64,000 bases of DNA, taken from the NCBI RefSeq assembly GCF_000472665.1, contig NZ_AXAC01000008.1, positions 62,001 to 126,000 of the forward strand, given 5' to 3'. This document shows, piece by piece, positions 1 through 8,091 of the stretch (position 1 is its first letter; every line of letters begins with the position of its first letter). The translations under genes were made by a program, and so were the position numbers. Under the pieces are notes generated by a model. The model saw nothing but the letters and a program-made list of their open reading frames with translations, was not told the origin of the DNA and did no database searches. Source of the DNA: Acetobacterium malicum subsp. dehalogenans DSM 11527. Lineage in GTDB: Bacteria; Bacillota; Clostridia; Eubacteriales; Eubacteriaceae.

Positions 1-129
1 GGTGGTAACCCCCACCACCGTAATGATCACAATCGCAATCAGACTCAGCATCAGATGTTGCAGCAGCAGTTCAATAAAAAAGTCGCTGCGGGTTTGCAGT
101 AATTCGCCTAAATTTTTAATGAATTCCAT
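1..129 (-). CDS. ABC transporter permease, osmoprotectant (OpuB/OpuC/ProW) type, 5' fragment
   Basis: Only the first 43 codons are in the window; the gene continues off the left edge. The translation begins MEFIKNLGELLQTRS and runs into a hydrophobic helix (about residues 26-43, LMLSLIAIVIITVVGV). A short amphipathic lead ending in a ligand-system-type 'ELLLQHL' just before the first membrane helix is typical of glycine betaine/choline permeases of the OpuCB/OpuBB family, which pair with an ATPase and a binding protein for osmolyte uptake. The start is the ATG at 129, with a modest purine-rich GGAAAGAGACGG upstream. It is transcribed divergently from the flavoprotein pair. The family call rests on a short N-terminus and is tentative; any BPD_transp_1 permease is possible. 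Confidence 0.5.
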   Translation of the reverse strand, partial: MEFIKNLGELLQTRSDFFIELLLQHLMLSLIAIVIITVVGVTT

Positions 130-420
130 CGATATTTCCGTCTCTTTCCAGTTATTTTCTCACTCCCGTTGAAGTTTAATTACTAGCTCTGAACAACCAG
201 GCTATTAAAAAAACATGTTACTACGTTACCATTGATACCCTAAAAAACAAGATTCAAGCAACGCCGCGCTCAAAAGCTCTTTGTATCACAGCTTTATCGT
301 CGTAATTTTTGGGGGGAATACCTCACAAAAGTTCTTATATTTTTATTTAAATATGAATATCTCCTCCTCATTTGGGTAGGCATCTAATAGGATTAAGATT
401 CACACCCGAAAGGAGAACCA
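130..420. other. Divergent intergenic region
   Basis: About 290 bases between the leftward permease and the rightward flavoprotein genes. It is AT-rich, and I found no convincing promoter pair or hairpin. The only clear element is the ribosome site AAGGAG at 410-415 for the gene starting at 421. Confidence 0.5.
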
Positions 421-924
421 ATGAAACTAATCATTCACGACTTAAACCAGAGTGAAGCTGATCGTTTATTCGGACAACATCCTGACGACGCAATCTTAAT
501 TGGAAAAGATCAGGAAATTCACCAATGTGTTGGCTGTTTTGGCTGCTGGATTGAAACACCAGGGCTTTGCAAAATAAAAGATGACTTCAGCGATATTGGC
601 AAACGGATGGCCCAGAGTGATGAGGTTGAAATCATCAGCCATTGCCTTTACGGCGGTTTCAGTCCCTTTGTCAAAAACGTGCTGGATCGCACCCTACCTT
701 ATCATCAACCCTATTTCACAATCAGAGATGGTGAAATGCATCAGAAAGACCGATATAAAAATCATGTGAATCTATCCGTTCGGTTTTATGGTGAAGACAT
801 CACCTTACCTGAAAAAACAACTGCTGAAAGGTTTGTGGAGTATAACGGGGTCGACCTCCACGCCCAGTCCCATACCGTAAGCTTTTACAAAAATCTGGAA
901 GAAATGGAGGCTCAGCGACGATGA
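421..924 (+). CDS. Flavodoxin-like NAD(P)H/FMN oxidoreductase with Cys cluster (iron-sulfur flavoprotein-like)
   Basis: 167 aa, starting at an ATG 5 bp after AAGGAG. A four-cysteine cluster CX2CX2CX7C lies near residues 37-51 (CVGCFGC...TPGLC) and is followed by KxKDD. Iron-sulfur flavoproteins (Isf) of anaerobes use a compact CX2CX2CX4-7C cluster for a 4Fe-4S centre beside FMN. Many NADPH-dependent FMN reductases have a related CxxCxxC...TPGxC motif, so either assignment is possible. The N-terminal phosphate-binding loop is less canonical than in the downstream gene. It overlaps that gene by 4 bp (ATGA), so the two are translationally coupled and probably work together as an electron-transfer or oxidative-stress pair. 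Substrate is unknown. Confidence 0.65.
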   Translation: MKLIIHDLNQSEADRLFGQHPDDAILIGKDQEIHQCVGCFGCWIETPGLCKIKDDFSDIGKRMAQSDEVEIISHCLYGGFSPFVKNVLDRTLPYHQPYFTIRDGEMHQKDRYKNHVNLSVRFYGEDITLPEKTTAERFVEYNGVDLHAQSHTVSFYKNLEEMEAQRR

Positions 925-1553
925 AAATCGGATTAATCAACGGTAGTCCCAAGGCCATGGGCAGTACCTCGGAAGTGTTGCTTGATGAACTGAAGACACT
1001 GCTCCCGCCAGATCATGATCTGGTCAGTTTCGGCATCCATCATGCGATGCTGGGGGTCAACCAGTTAGAAGACATCGCCAGCTGCGATGTGCTGGTCTTT
1101 GCCTTACCGATGTATATGGGCGGTATTCCTTCTCATCTGCTGCATTGTTTGATTCAACTGGAAAAATCACTAACTGAATCTCCCCATGACATTACCGTTT
1201 ATACCATTGTTAACAATGGTCACTATGAAGGCAGCCAGAATGAGACCACCATCGCGATGATGAAAAACTGGACCCACCGGGCCCATCTCAAATGGGGTCA
1301 GGGCATCGGCATCGGGTCAGGTGTTATGATTGCCATGGCTAAAGATGTAGCCCTGGGACATGGATCAAAAAAAAATCTGGCCCATCCCTACAGTACCTTT
1401 GTCAATAACCTGCTTGACCGGGAATCCGGCGATAACCTCTACGTCAATCCTACCTATCCCCGTTTCGCATTAATACAGGGCGCCAATCACGGTTGGACCA
1501 AGCAGGGCAAGGCTCATGGATTACGAAAAAAAGATTTAACCATTGCTCCCTAA
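921..1553 (+). CDS. NAD(P)H-dependent oxidoreductase / flavodoxin-like fold protein
   Basis: 210 aa. The N-terminus MKIGLINGSPKAMGSTSEVLL has the beta-strand followed by GSPK..GST phosphate-binding loop typical of NADPH-dependent FMN reductases. A second flavin-contact segment is plausible around FALPMYMGGIPSHL (residues ~56-69). The start ATG overlaps the stop of the preceding flavoprotein (ATGA), which fixes the reading start. Both genes are followed by a strong bidirectional terminator. There is no Cys cluster here, unlike its partner. One reading is that this subunit takes electrons from NAD(P)H and hands them to the Cys-containing one; that is inference. Confidence 0.65.
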   Translation: MKIGLINGSPKAMGSTSEVLLDELKTLLPPDHDLVSFGIHHAMLGVNQLEDIASCDVLVFALPMYMGGIPSHLLHCLIQLEKSLTESPHDITVYTIVNNGHYEGSQNETTIAMMKNWTHRAHLKWGQGIGIGSGVMIAMAKDVALGHGSKKNLAHPYSTFVNNLLDRESGDNLYVNPTYPRFALIQGANHGWTKQGKAHGLRKKDLTIAP

Positions 1554-1556
1554 AGT

Positions 1557-1586
1557 AAAAGGCCTCCACAAAAGTGGAGGCCTTTT
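1557..1586. terminator. Bidirectional Rho-independent terminator
   Basis: Perfect 13-bp inverted repeat AAAAGGCCTCCAC / GTGGAGGCCTTTT with an AAAA loop, located between the convergent ends of the flavoprotein pair (1553) and the GGDEF-EAL gene (1608). A/T tracts on both sides let it work in both directions. Confidence 0.93.
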
Positions 1587-1607
1587 ATACTAATGCTCAT
1601 TTAGTAA

Positions 1608-4600
1608 TTATTTTAACGCTTCAAAGTCGACGGCACTCACTGGTCGATCGCAGTAATAGCCTTGTACTTCATCGCAGCCCTTTTTCTTAAGAAAAATGAG
1701 TTGCGCTTCCGTCTCCACCCCTTCAGCAATCACCCGCAGGCCCAACTTTTTCGCCAGGTTGATCATCACTGAAATAATCGATTCATCTTTGGGATTCACT
1801 CCGATTCCCCGGATAAAAGGCCGATCGATTTTAATGCTGTCAATCGGCAGATCTTTTAACCGACTCAGCGAAGAAAACTCGGTGCCAAAATCATCAATAC
1901 TGATACGCACACCCAGGGCTTTCAACTGGTGCAGGGTCTCGATCACATCCTGGGACTCCTCCATGGCAGTACTTTCGGTGATTTCCAGCTCCAGATATCG
2001 GGGCTCCAGGCCAGTTTGGGTTAGACAATTCTGAACCATGGTGGTCAGATCGCCGCGAAACTGCTCCACCGACAGATTCACCGCCACCGGCATCGGTTTA
2101 AATCCATGATCCTGCCAGGTTTTATTCTGGGCACAGGCCGTCATCAGGACCCATTCGCCGACCACTGTCATCAGACCATTCTGCTCCGCAAAGGGAATAA
2201 ACACCTCTGGCAATACCAGTCCCAGTTCCGGATGCTCCCACCGGAGCAGAGCTTCACAGCCAACCATAGTCAGACTTTCCGTCGCAACTTTGGGCTGATA
2301 GTGCAGATAAAGCTCTTGTCGCTCCAAAGCCCGATGCAGACTGTTAGTCAGGATCATTTTCTCCCGGACATCCTTTTTCATGGCTTCTGAACAAAAGACC
2401 ACCTGACCTTTACCCTTTTTTTTGGCATCATACATCGCCAGATCGGCATGTTTGATCAGCGCCTGGACGGTTTCCCCATCTTCCGGGAAAACCGCAATCC
2501 CGCCACTCCCGGAAATATAGAATTCCTGTTCACCAAGACTCACTGGTTGGTGGAAGACCGTCATCAATTCATTTGCCACCTTTACCAGTTCGCTTTTATG
2601 GGTCAGCTGCGAAACCAGAATCAGAAATTCATCACCACCAAACCGTGCCAGTGAATCGCATTTTCTGAGACGATCCGACAAGCGTCTGCCGATCCGGTTA
2701 AGCAGATGATCTCCCCAGTCATGCCCCATAGTGTCGTTAACTTCCTTGAAGCCATCGATATCAATAAAGATCACCCCGAGCGAATTTCCACTGGTCTTAG
2801 CCATTTCAATGCACTTTTCCAACCGTTCATGAAACAGTACCCGATTTGGTAAACCAGTGAGACCATCGTAATAAGCCCGGCAGTGCATTTCTTTTTCGTT
2901 TTCAATCTTTCCGATGGCATCGCCCAGAATATTGGCCAGCACTCTCAGCAATTCCGGGTCATCCATCCGTCTGGATTTGTTTCCGCGGATCTTATCAAAT
3001 CCTAAAAAACCGATGATTTTTTCTTTGTTTTGAATCGGAATAAGTAGCAGTGATTGTATTTCCGCCGCTTTCATTTTTTCTTTTTCCCGCATTGCTTCGG
3101 CGGGCAACTCATCACAAGATGTTACATAAACCAACTCATTATTAAATAGTTTTCGGGAAAACCATGGATAACTTGAGCTCTGAATATTTCCGTCTTGCTG
3201 TACTGAGGGAAAATGACCCTCTGCCAACCACTCATCTGTGCAGATAATCGCTCCCGTTTCTTCGCAACTCTGTACCAGATAAACGCGATCGGATTTCATG
3301 ATTTCACCGCTTGTTTTTAACAGATCCTGGACCTTTTCGTCAAAGTTGCTGGTTGACACCGATACAAAATGGGTGGTCACCTGGGAAATCATCTTCTGAA
3401 AACCAACTTGCCGGTCATTTTCTTTGAGTCTGGCAATGTAAATCCGATTGGTATAGCCTGCCAGCAGAATGGCAACGACGCAAATGAAAAATCTGGCCAG
3501 ATAATCTGGTGTCCCGATATGAGCCCACTGATCCGGTTTCCATAACCAGATGAACAAAGCCGAAGTAAGCATTGCCAAGGCAAAATGAACAAACATTTTT
3601 GTTCGATTTATAATAATGGTCGTCATCAGTAACAGCAGGGGCACCGTCCACACTGTATTAGATAAACTATCCACCGGTTTTAAAAGCATCAGGAGGATGG
3701 CAACAGTCATAATCCCGGTCATAATCTGATCCTGGTTTTTTGTTGATAACCCGGAAAAGGGCAGGCTATAAATGCACAGGCCCAGTACCAGATTTGCTGT
3801 GCTTACCAGCATAACCCGCCATAATACGGTTGGGTGCAAAAAGAAGTGCCCGAGATTTAAAACACTTATCACAACAAATATTATCGCGATATATCGAAAC
3901 AGCGCAAAGTGGGCATCATTGCTGAGAATTTCACTGAGCTTCACAACTTTTGTTTCTGTATCAGGAACCATCAATTTGTACTTTCTGATAGCATAGGCAA
4001 AAGCCAGCACCGGTATGAGAATAATTATCGGTGCAATGGAGGGAATTTTATAGGTCAGCATGTTGTTTGCCAACATTTCGGATCCTGTTCCCAGGGCAAT
4101 CGAAATAGAAAAGGCCAGCAGTAAGGAGAACGCCTGCTGCCGCTTTTGCGGGTCCGGAGATGTGCGATACCATTTCAATAAAACGCCCAGTGTAATCAGC
4201 GAAAAACTCAGATAATAAAGGTTATAAAAGATATCCCAGAAGTTGTTGACTGGAATATTTCCCCAGCCAGCCGGGGTCTGGACCAGATTATATTGGGCGT
4301 CGGCCAAATCAGGAACCAGCGAAAAAACAGCAATGGTGATGGCTGCTGGCAGATAGATAGCCACGCGTATATATGGGGAAAGCAGCAGTTCCTGCTTTTC
4401 TGTTAAAATAAGCATAAAATGCAACATAAAACTAAAAGCGATTCCCCACCCTAATGCGGCAATCCGACGCCAGATCAGGACACTGTCAACATCATTCAGA
4501 GAATTAGAAAAAGCAAAAGCTAAGGACCAGATTGCATAGCTCATACATAACCAGAAAAAAACCTGATTAAGCCTTACTTTTTTGTTACGAAACAAACAAA

Positions 4601-4667
4601 AAAATCCCAAACAACTATACAGGATAAAGGTTAAATAGAACAGCATCGAAATTTGGTTTTGTAACAT
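1608..4667 (-). CDS. Membrane GAF-GGDEF-EAL protein (bifunctional c-di-GMP cyclase/phosphodiesterase), copy 1
   Basis: About 1019 aa from the ATG at 4667, chosen because AAGGGG sits 6 bp upstream; an in-frame ATG at 4688 has no ribosome site. Roughly residues 1-240 form about seven membrane helices like the histidine-kinase 7TM region, followed by a second hydrophobic set to ~410. Then come a GAF-like domain (~430-590), GGDEF and EAL. The cyclase motif RFGGDEF is intact and is preceded by an RKCD inhibitory I-site. EAL catalytic positions are present: CEALLRW, NLS, ELEITE, IDDFG, KIDR, AEGVE and QGYY. DDFGTEFSSL deviates from the usual DDFGTGYSSL. It is a tandem paralogue of the next gene (45-bp gap). 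Both activities look possible, with the cyclase under feedback control through the I-site. Confidence 0.9.
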   Translation of the reverse strand: MLQNQISMLFYLTFILYSCLGFFCLFRNKKVRLNQVFFWLCMSYAIWSLAFAFSNSLNDVDSVLIWRRIAALGWGIAFSFMLHFMLILTEKQELLLSPYIRVAIYLPAAITIAVFSLVPDLADAQYNLVQTPAGWGNIPVNNFWDIFYNLYYLSFSLITLGVLLKWYRTSPDPQKRQQAFSLLLAFSISIALGTGSEMLANNMLTYKIPSIAPIIILIPVLAFAYAIRKYKLMVPDTETKVVKLSEILSNDAHFALFRYIAIIFVVISVLNLGHFFLHPTVLWRVMLVSTANLVLGLCIYSLPFSGLSTKNQDQIMTGIMTVAILLMLLKPVDSLSNTVWTVPLLLLMTTIIINRTKMFVHFALAMLTSALFIWLWKPDQWAHIGTPDYLARFFICVVAILLAGYTNRIYIARLKENDRQVGFQKMISQVTTHFVSVSTSNFDEKVQDLLKTSGEIMKSDRVYLVQSCEETGAIICTDEWLAEGHFPSVQQDGNIQSSSYPWFSRKLFNNELVYVTSCDELPAEAMREKEKMKAAEIQSLLLIPIQNKEKIIGFLGFDKIRGNKSRRMDDPELLRVLANILGDAIGKIENEKEMHCRAYYDGLTGLPNRVLFHERLEKCIEMAKTSGNSLGVIFIDIDGFKEVNDTMGHDWGDHLLNRIGRRLSDRLRKCDSLARFGGDEFLILVSQLTHKSELVKVANELMTVFHQPVSLGEQEFYISGSGGIAVFPEDGETVQALIKHADLAMYDAKKKGKGQVVFCSEAMKKDVREKMILTNSLHRALERQELYLHYQPKVATESLTMVGCEALLRWEHPELGLVLPEVFIPFAEQNGLMTVVGEWVLMTACAQNKTWQDHGFKPMPVAVNLSVEQFRGDLTTMVQNCLTQTGLEPRYLELEITESTAMEESQDVIETLHQLKALGVRISIDDFGTEFSSLSRLKDLPIDSIKIDRPFIRGIGVNPKDESIISVMINLAKKLGLRVIAEGVETEAQLIFLKKKGCDEVQGYYCDRPVSAVDFEALK

Positions 4668-4712
4668 TTTTATCCCCTTAACAGTCATAATCCGGAAATT
4701 TTATAATTGGTT

Positions 4713-7700
4713 CTATGCAAGAACTCCACCAGCCAGAGTTTCTATACACCTGGATTTATTTTTTATGTTGGAAAAATGATTCTCGTAAATATCTTTCTTG
4801 ATGGCATGAGCCGATACTGGCTTCGAAAAATAAAAACCCTGGATTTCATCGCAATCTTCGGCTTGAAGAAATGATAACTGAGCGGCAGTTTCCACCCCTT
4901 CAGCGGTAACTTCCAGGCCCAGTTCCCGGGCCAGATGAATCATTACCGCTATAACTGCTTCATCCCGGGGATTCTCTCCGATTCCCCAGATAAACTGCCG
5001 GTCAATTTTGATACGGTCCACGGGCAGATCTTTTAACCGACTCATCGAAGAAAAAGCCGTACCAAAATCATCAATGCTGATGGCTACACCCAGGTTTTTT
5101 AATGCAAAAAGCTGACGAATCACATATTGGGAGGTTTTCATGGCAATGCCCTCGGTAATTTCCAGCTCCAGATATTGGGGTTCCAATCCAGTATCTTCCA
5201 GGCAGGTACGAATAATACGCTCCAGATTGGAACTACGAAACTGCTCCACCGACAGATTCACTCCCATCCGCACCGGCTTGTATCCCTGATTTTGCCAGGT
5301 TTTGTTTTGGGTACAGGCGGTCTTCAAGACCCATTCGCCGATACTGCTGATTAATCCGCTTTGTTCAGCCAGGGGGATAAACACCTCCGGTGAAATGATG
5401 CCCCGTTCGGGATGGTTCCACCGCAGCAGTGCTTCAAAACCAGTTATCTCATGGGTCGTGGCGGAAACCTGAGGCTGATAATGGAGAAATAGTTCCTCTC
5501 CTTCGAGCGCCCGATGGAGACTATTGGTCAGGGTCATCTTTTCCTGGACCGCCTCTTTCATAACCCCTGAACAGTAAGAAATTCGTCCTTTTCCGCTTTT
5601 TTTGGCAGCATACATCGCCAGGTCCGCATTTTTTATCAGACCATTGACATTTTCCCCATCTTTGGGATAAACGGCGATTCCACCGCTTCCGGAAATATAC
5701 AATTCCTGCTCGGCCACCAGCATCGGGCGATGAAATATCGACATTACCTGCTCAGCCGTTTTTTCCAGCTCCAGATTATCTGAAATTTGGGGAACCATTA
5801 TCAGAAATTCATCGCCGCCAAATCGCCCCACCAGATCGGCTGCACCGAGACAATCGGTAAGCCGCTTCCCAATCCGTTTTAGTAGCTGGTCGCCCCAATC
5901 ATGTCCCAGGGTATCATTAACTTCCTTAAAACCATCCAGGTCAATAAAGATCACCCCCAGTTTTTTTCCAGTTTGCCCGGCCAGGTCAATGGCCTGCTCC
6001 AGTCGTCGGTAAAACAAAGCGCGATTGGGGATCCCGGTGAGGGGATCATAGTAGGCCAGATAATTCATGTCATGTTCGGTTTCCACTTTGGCGATGGCAT
6101 CTGCCAGAATATTAGCCAGCACTCTCAGCCAATCCTGATCAATACCCCGTAAGGCCTTGTTGCCACGGATCTGATCAAATCCGATCTGTCCAATAATGCG
6201 ATGATTGCTCTGGATCGGAACGAGTATCTGAGACCGGACTTTTCGCTTTTTAAGCCGAAGGCGTTCCTCCTCGGCCTCAATCGGAAGTTGATCAGTACTG
6301 GGAATAAAAACAATATTATTTTTTAAAATCTGCCCGCTACTCCAGGCCCATTCCGTTATCCCGCTGTTTTCGCTCTCCCCGATCAGCGCTGTTACCCCAT
6401 CTTTCACCCACTCATGAGTACAGATCAGCTTTTTATCAGCCCGGGAAAAACGCTCGATATAAACCCGATCGGTTCTGGTAAAATTGCCGCTTCTTTCGAG
6501 TAACTGATTAACCTTTTCATCAAAATTGCTGCGGTTCATGGTTACAAAATCAGACGACAGTTCTGAAATCATTTTTTGAAAAGCATCCTGTTTGCTGTTT
6601 TCCAGCAATCTCTGAACATAAATCTGGGTAATCATGGCGGTTAGCCCAATCCCGATGATGTAAAACAACAGTCTGTAAAAATAAAAGCGTTTGTCCACCA
6701 TCAGCCATGAATCAGGCAATAATATCCAGAAAATCAGTTCCAGAAGCAGACTTAAAACTCCCAGCCCCAAGAAGATGTTCTTATTATTAAAAATAACCGT
6801 AAGCATCATAAAAAATATCGGAACCGGCCAGATGATATTGCTGAAATCCGTGTTGAAATGGATCAGCATCACCACCGGCATCAGAATCCCCAGAAAAAGC
6901 CCCAGGGCATTCTCCTGAGATTTAATCGACTTGAAGAGATAGGGAATGCTCATGACAAAGGTACCCATCAGGACCAGAATAAAACTTAAGAGCAGACCAG
7001 TAATGCGGGTATCACCATTGTTGACCCGGCCATAGAAATTCAAAATACTCCCAATAACCATCACAATACTGATGTATTTAAAAAGCCTGATCCGGCTGAT
7101 GGTGCTGAGGATTATTCCTTCCGGTTGCGATTCATTCTTATTCTGCGGCGATGATATCATGCCATATTTATAGATAATGAAAAAGATGCAAGCCACCGGT
7201 ATCAGCACTTCCACCGGCGCCATCGATGGAATCCGCCCGTTGGGCAGACTGGCCACCACAAAATCGGTGATGGTACCTAAAAAAAACGCTGCTCCAAAGG
7301 ATACCATCAGCAGCATGGCTTTGGCCCGATCAGGGGTATTTTTTCTTTTTTTGTACCAGCGAACCAGCAGCAGCATCGATATATAAGAAAAACTCAAATA
7401 ATAAGCAAGAAACAGAAGATTAAACCAGAGCTTATCGCTCTCAGAAATCCATCCGGCATCGGTAAGCGTCATCTGAATGTGCCCATTTTCCGGCATGCTG
7501 AAAATAACGAAGACAATGATATTGACCAATGCTGGTGCGTAGAGTACGCTTAACAGCAGCTTTTTTTTATTCGCCTCACTCCAAGGGGCGTTTCGAAGAA
7601 TAATAATAACGTGAAGAAGAATGCTGTAAGCAACGCCCCAGCCCAATACTGAAAATCGACGCCAAAAAAGGGCTTCTGCAGCAGTCGCTGATGAGTTGGT

Positions 7701-7862
7701 AGCGGCCACGACAAAACTCCAGATGGCAAAACAAAAACACAATCCGGCAAACACCCGATTCAGCCGGACATCCTTGTTGAGGGTTAAACTATAGGTTCCA
7801 AAAATAACATAGACGACAAATGTAAGATAGAGTGTCATTGATATGATATTTTGAAGTGTCAT
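4713..7862 (-). CDS. Membrane GAF-GGDEF-EAL protein, copy 2
   Basis: 1049 aa from the ATG at 7862, which has GAGGAGG 4 bp upstream; the ATG at 7889 lacks one. Same architecture and clear similarity to copy 1 throughout: N-terminal multi-helix membrane region, GAF, RFGGDEF and an EAL domain with FEALLRW, NLS, ELEITE, IDDFG, KIDR, AEGVE and QGFYF. The I-site position reads GAAD instead of RxxD, so product inhibition is probably lost here while it is kept in copy 1. The C-terminus has about 25 extra residues. The pair probably arose by tandem duplication and, with only 45 bp between them, may be cotranscribed. Confidence 0.9.
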   Translation of the reverse strand: MTLQNIISMTLYLTFVVYVIFGTYSLTLNKDVRLNRVFAGLCFCFAIWSFVVAATNSSATAAEALFWRRFSVLGWGVAYSILLHVIIILRNAPWSEANKKKLLLSVLYAPALVNIIVFVIFSMPENGHIQMTLTDAGWISESDKLWFNLLFLAYYLSFSYISMLLLVRWYKKRKNTPDRAKAMLLMVSFGAAFFLGTITDFVVASLPNGRIPSMAPVEVLIPVACIFFIIYKYGMISSPQNKNESQPEGIILSTISRIRLFKYISIVMVIGSILNFYGRVNNGDTRITGLLLSFILVLMGTFVMSIPYLFKSIKSQENALGLFLGILMPVVMLIHFNTDFSNIIWPVPIFFMMLTVIFNNKNIFLGLGVLSLLLELIFWILLPDSWLMVDKRFYFYRLLFYIIGIGLTAMITQIYVQRLLENSKQDAFQKMISELSSDFVTMNRSNFDEKVNQLLERSGNFTRTDRVYIERFSRADKKLICTHEWVKDGVTALIGESENSGITEWAWSSGQILKNNIVFIPSTDQLPIEAEEERLRLKKRKVRSQILVPIQSNHRIIGQIGFDQIRGNKALRGIDQDWLRVLANILADAIAKVETEHDMNYLAYYDPLTGIPNRALFYRRLEQAIDLAGQTGKKLGVIFIDLDGFKEVNDTLGHDWGDQLLKRIGKRLTDCLGAADLVGRFGGDEFLIMVPQISDNLELEKTAEQVMSIFHRPMLVAEQELYISGSGGIAVYPKDGENVNGLIKNADLAMYAAKKSGKGRISYCSGVMKEAVQEKMTLTNSLHRALEGEELFLHYQPQVSATTHEITGFEALLRWNHPERGIISPEVFIPLAEQSGLISSIGEWVLKTACTQNKTWQNQGYKPVRMGVNLSVEQFRSSNLERIIRTCLEDTGLEPQYLELEITEGIAMKTSQYVIRQLFALKNLGVAISIDDFGTAFSSMSRLKDLPVDRIKIDRQFIWGIGENPRDEAVIAVMIHLARELGLEVTAEGVETAAQLSFLQAEDCDEIQGFYFSKPVSAHAIKKDIYENHFSNIKNKSRCIETLAGGVLA

Positions 7863-8026
7863 TTGTCCTCCTCGACAATAATTGATCAACGCTAATATTT
7901 AGTATTATACTATTTTGCGGCAGGATAATCAATTGGATATTCAGCGCTTGCTCGAACTAGCAAATATTTTACTCTTTCGAATTTAAACTGATTCAAATCG
8001 ATCAAATAAAATCGGTCTGACAAAAT

Positions 8027-8054
8027 AATGGCCTCCTGATACAGGGAGGCCATT
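8027..8054. terminator. Terminator downstream of chemoreceptor 1
   Basis: Inverted repeat AATGGCCTCC / GGAGGCCATT separated by 8 nt, 38 bp beyond the stop of the leftward chemoreceptor gene. It is followed on the minus strand by ATTTTG. Confidence 0.75.
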
Positions 8055-8091
8055 TCTATCCTTTTTTATTTTACTAATTTTTTGAATACTA

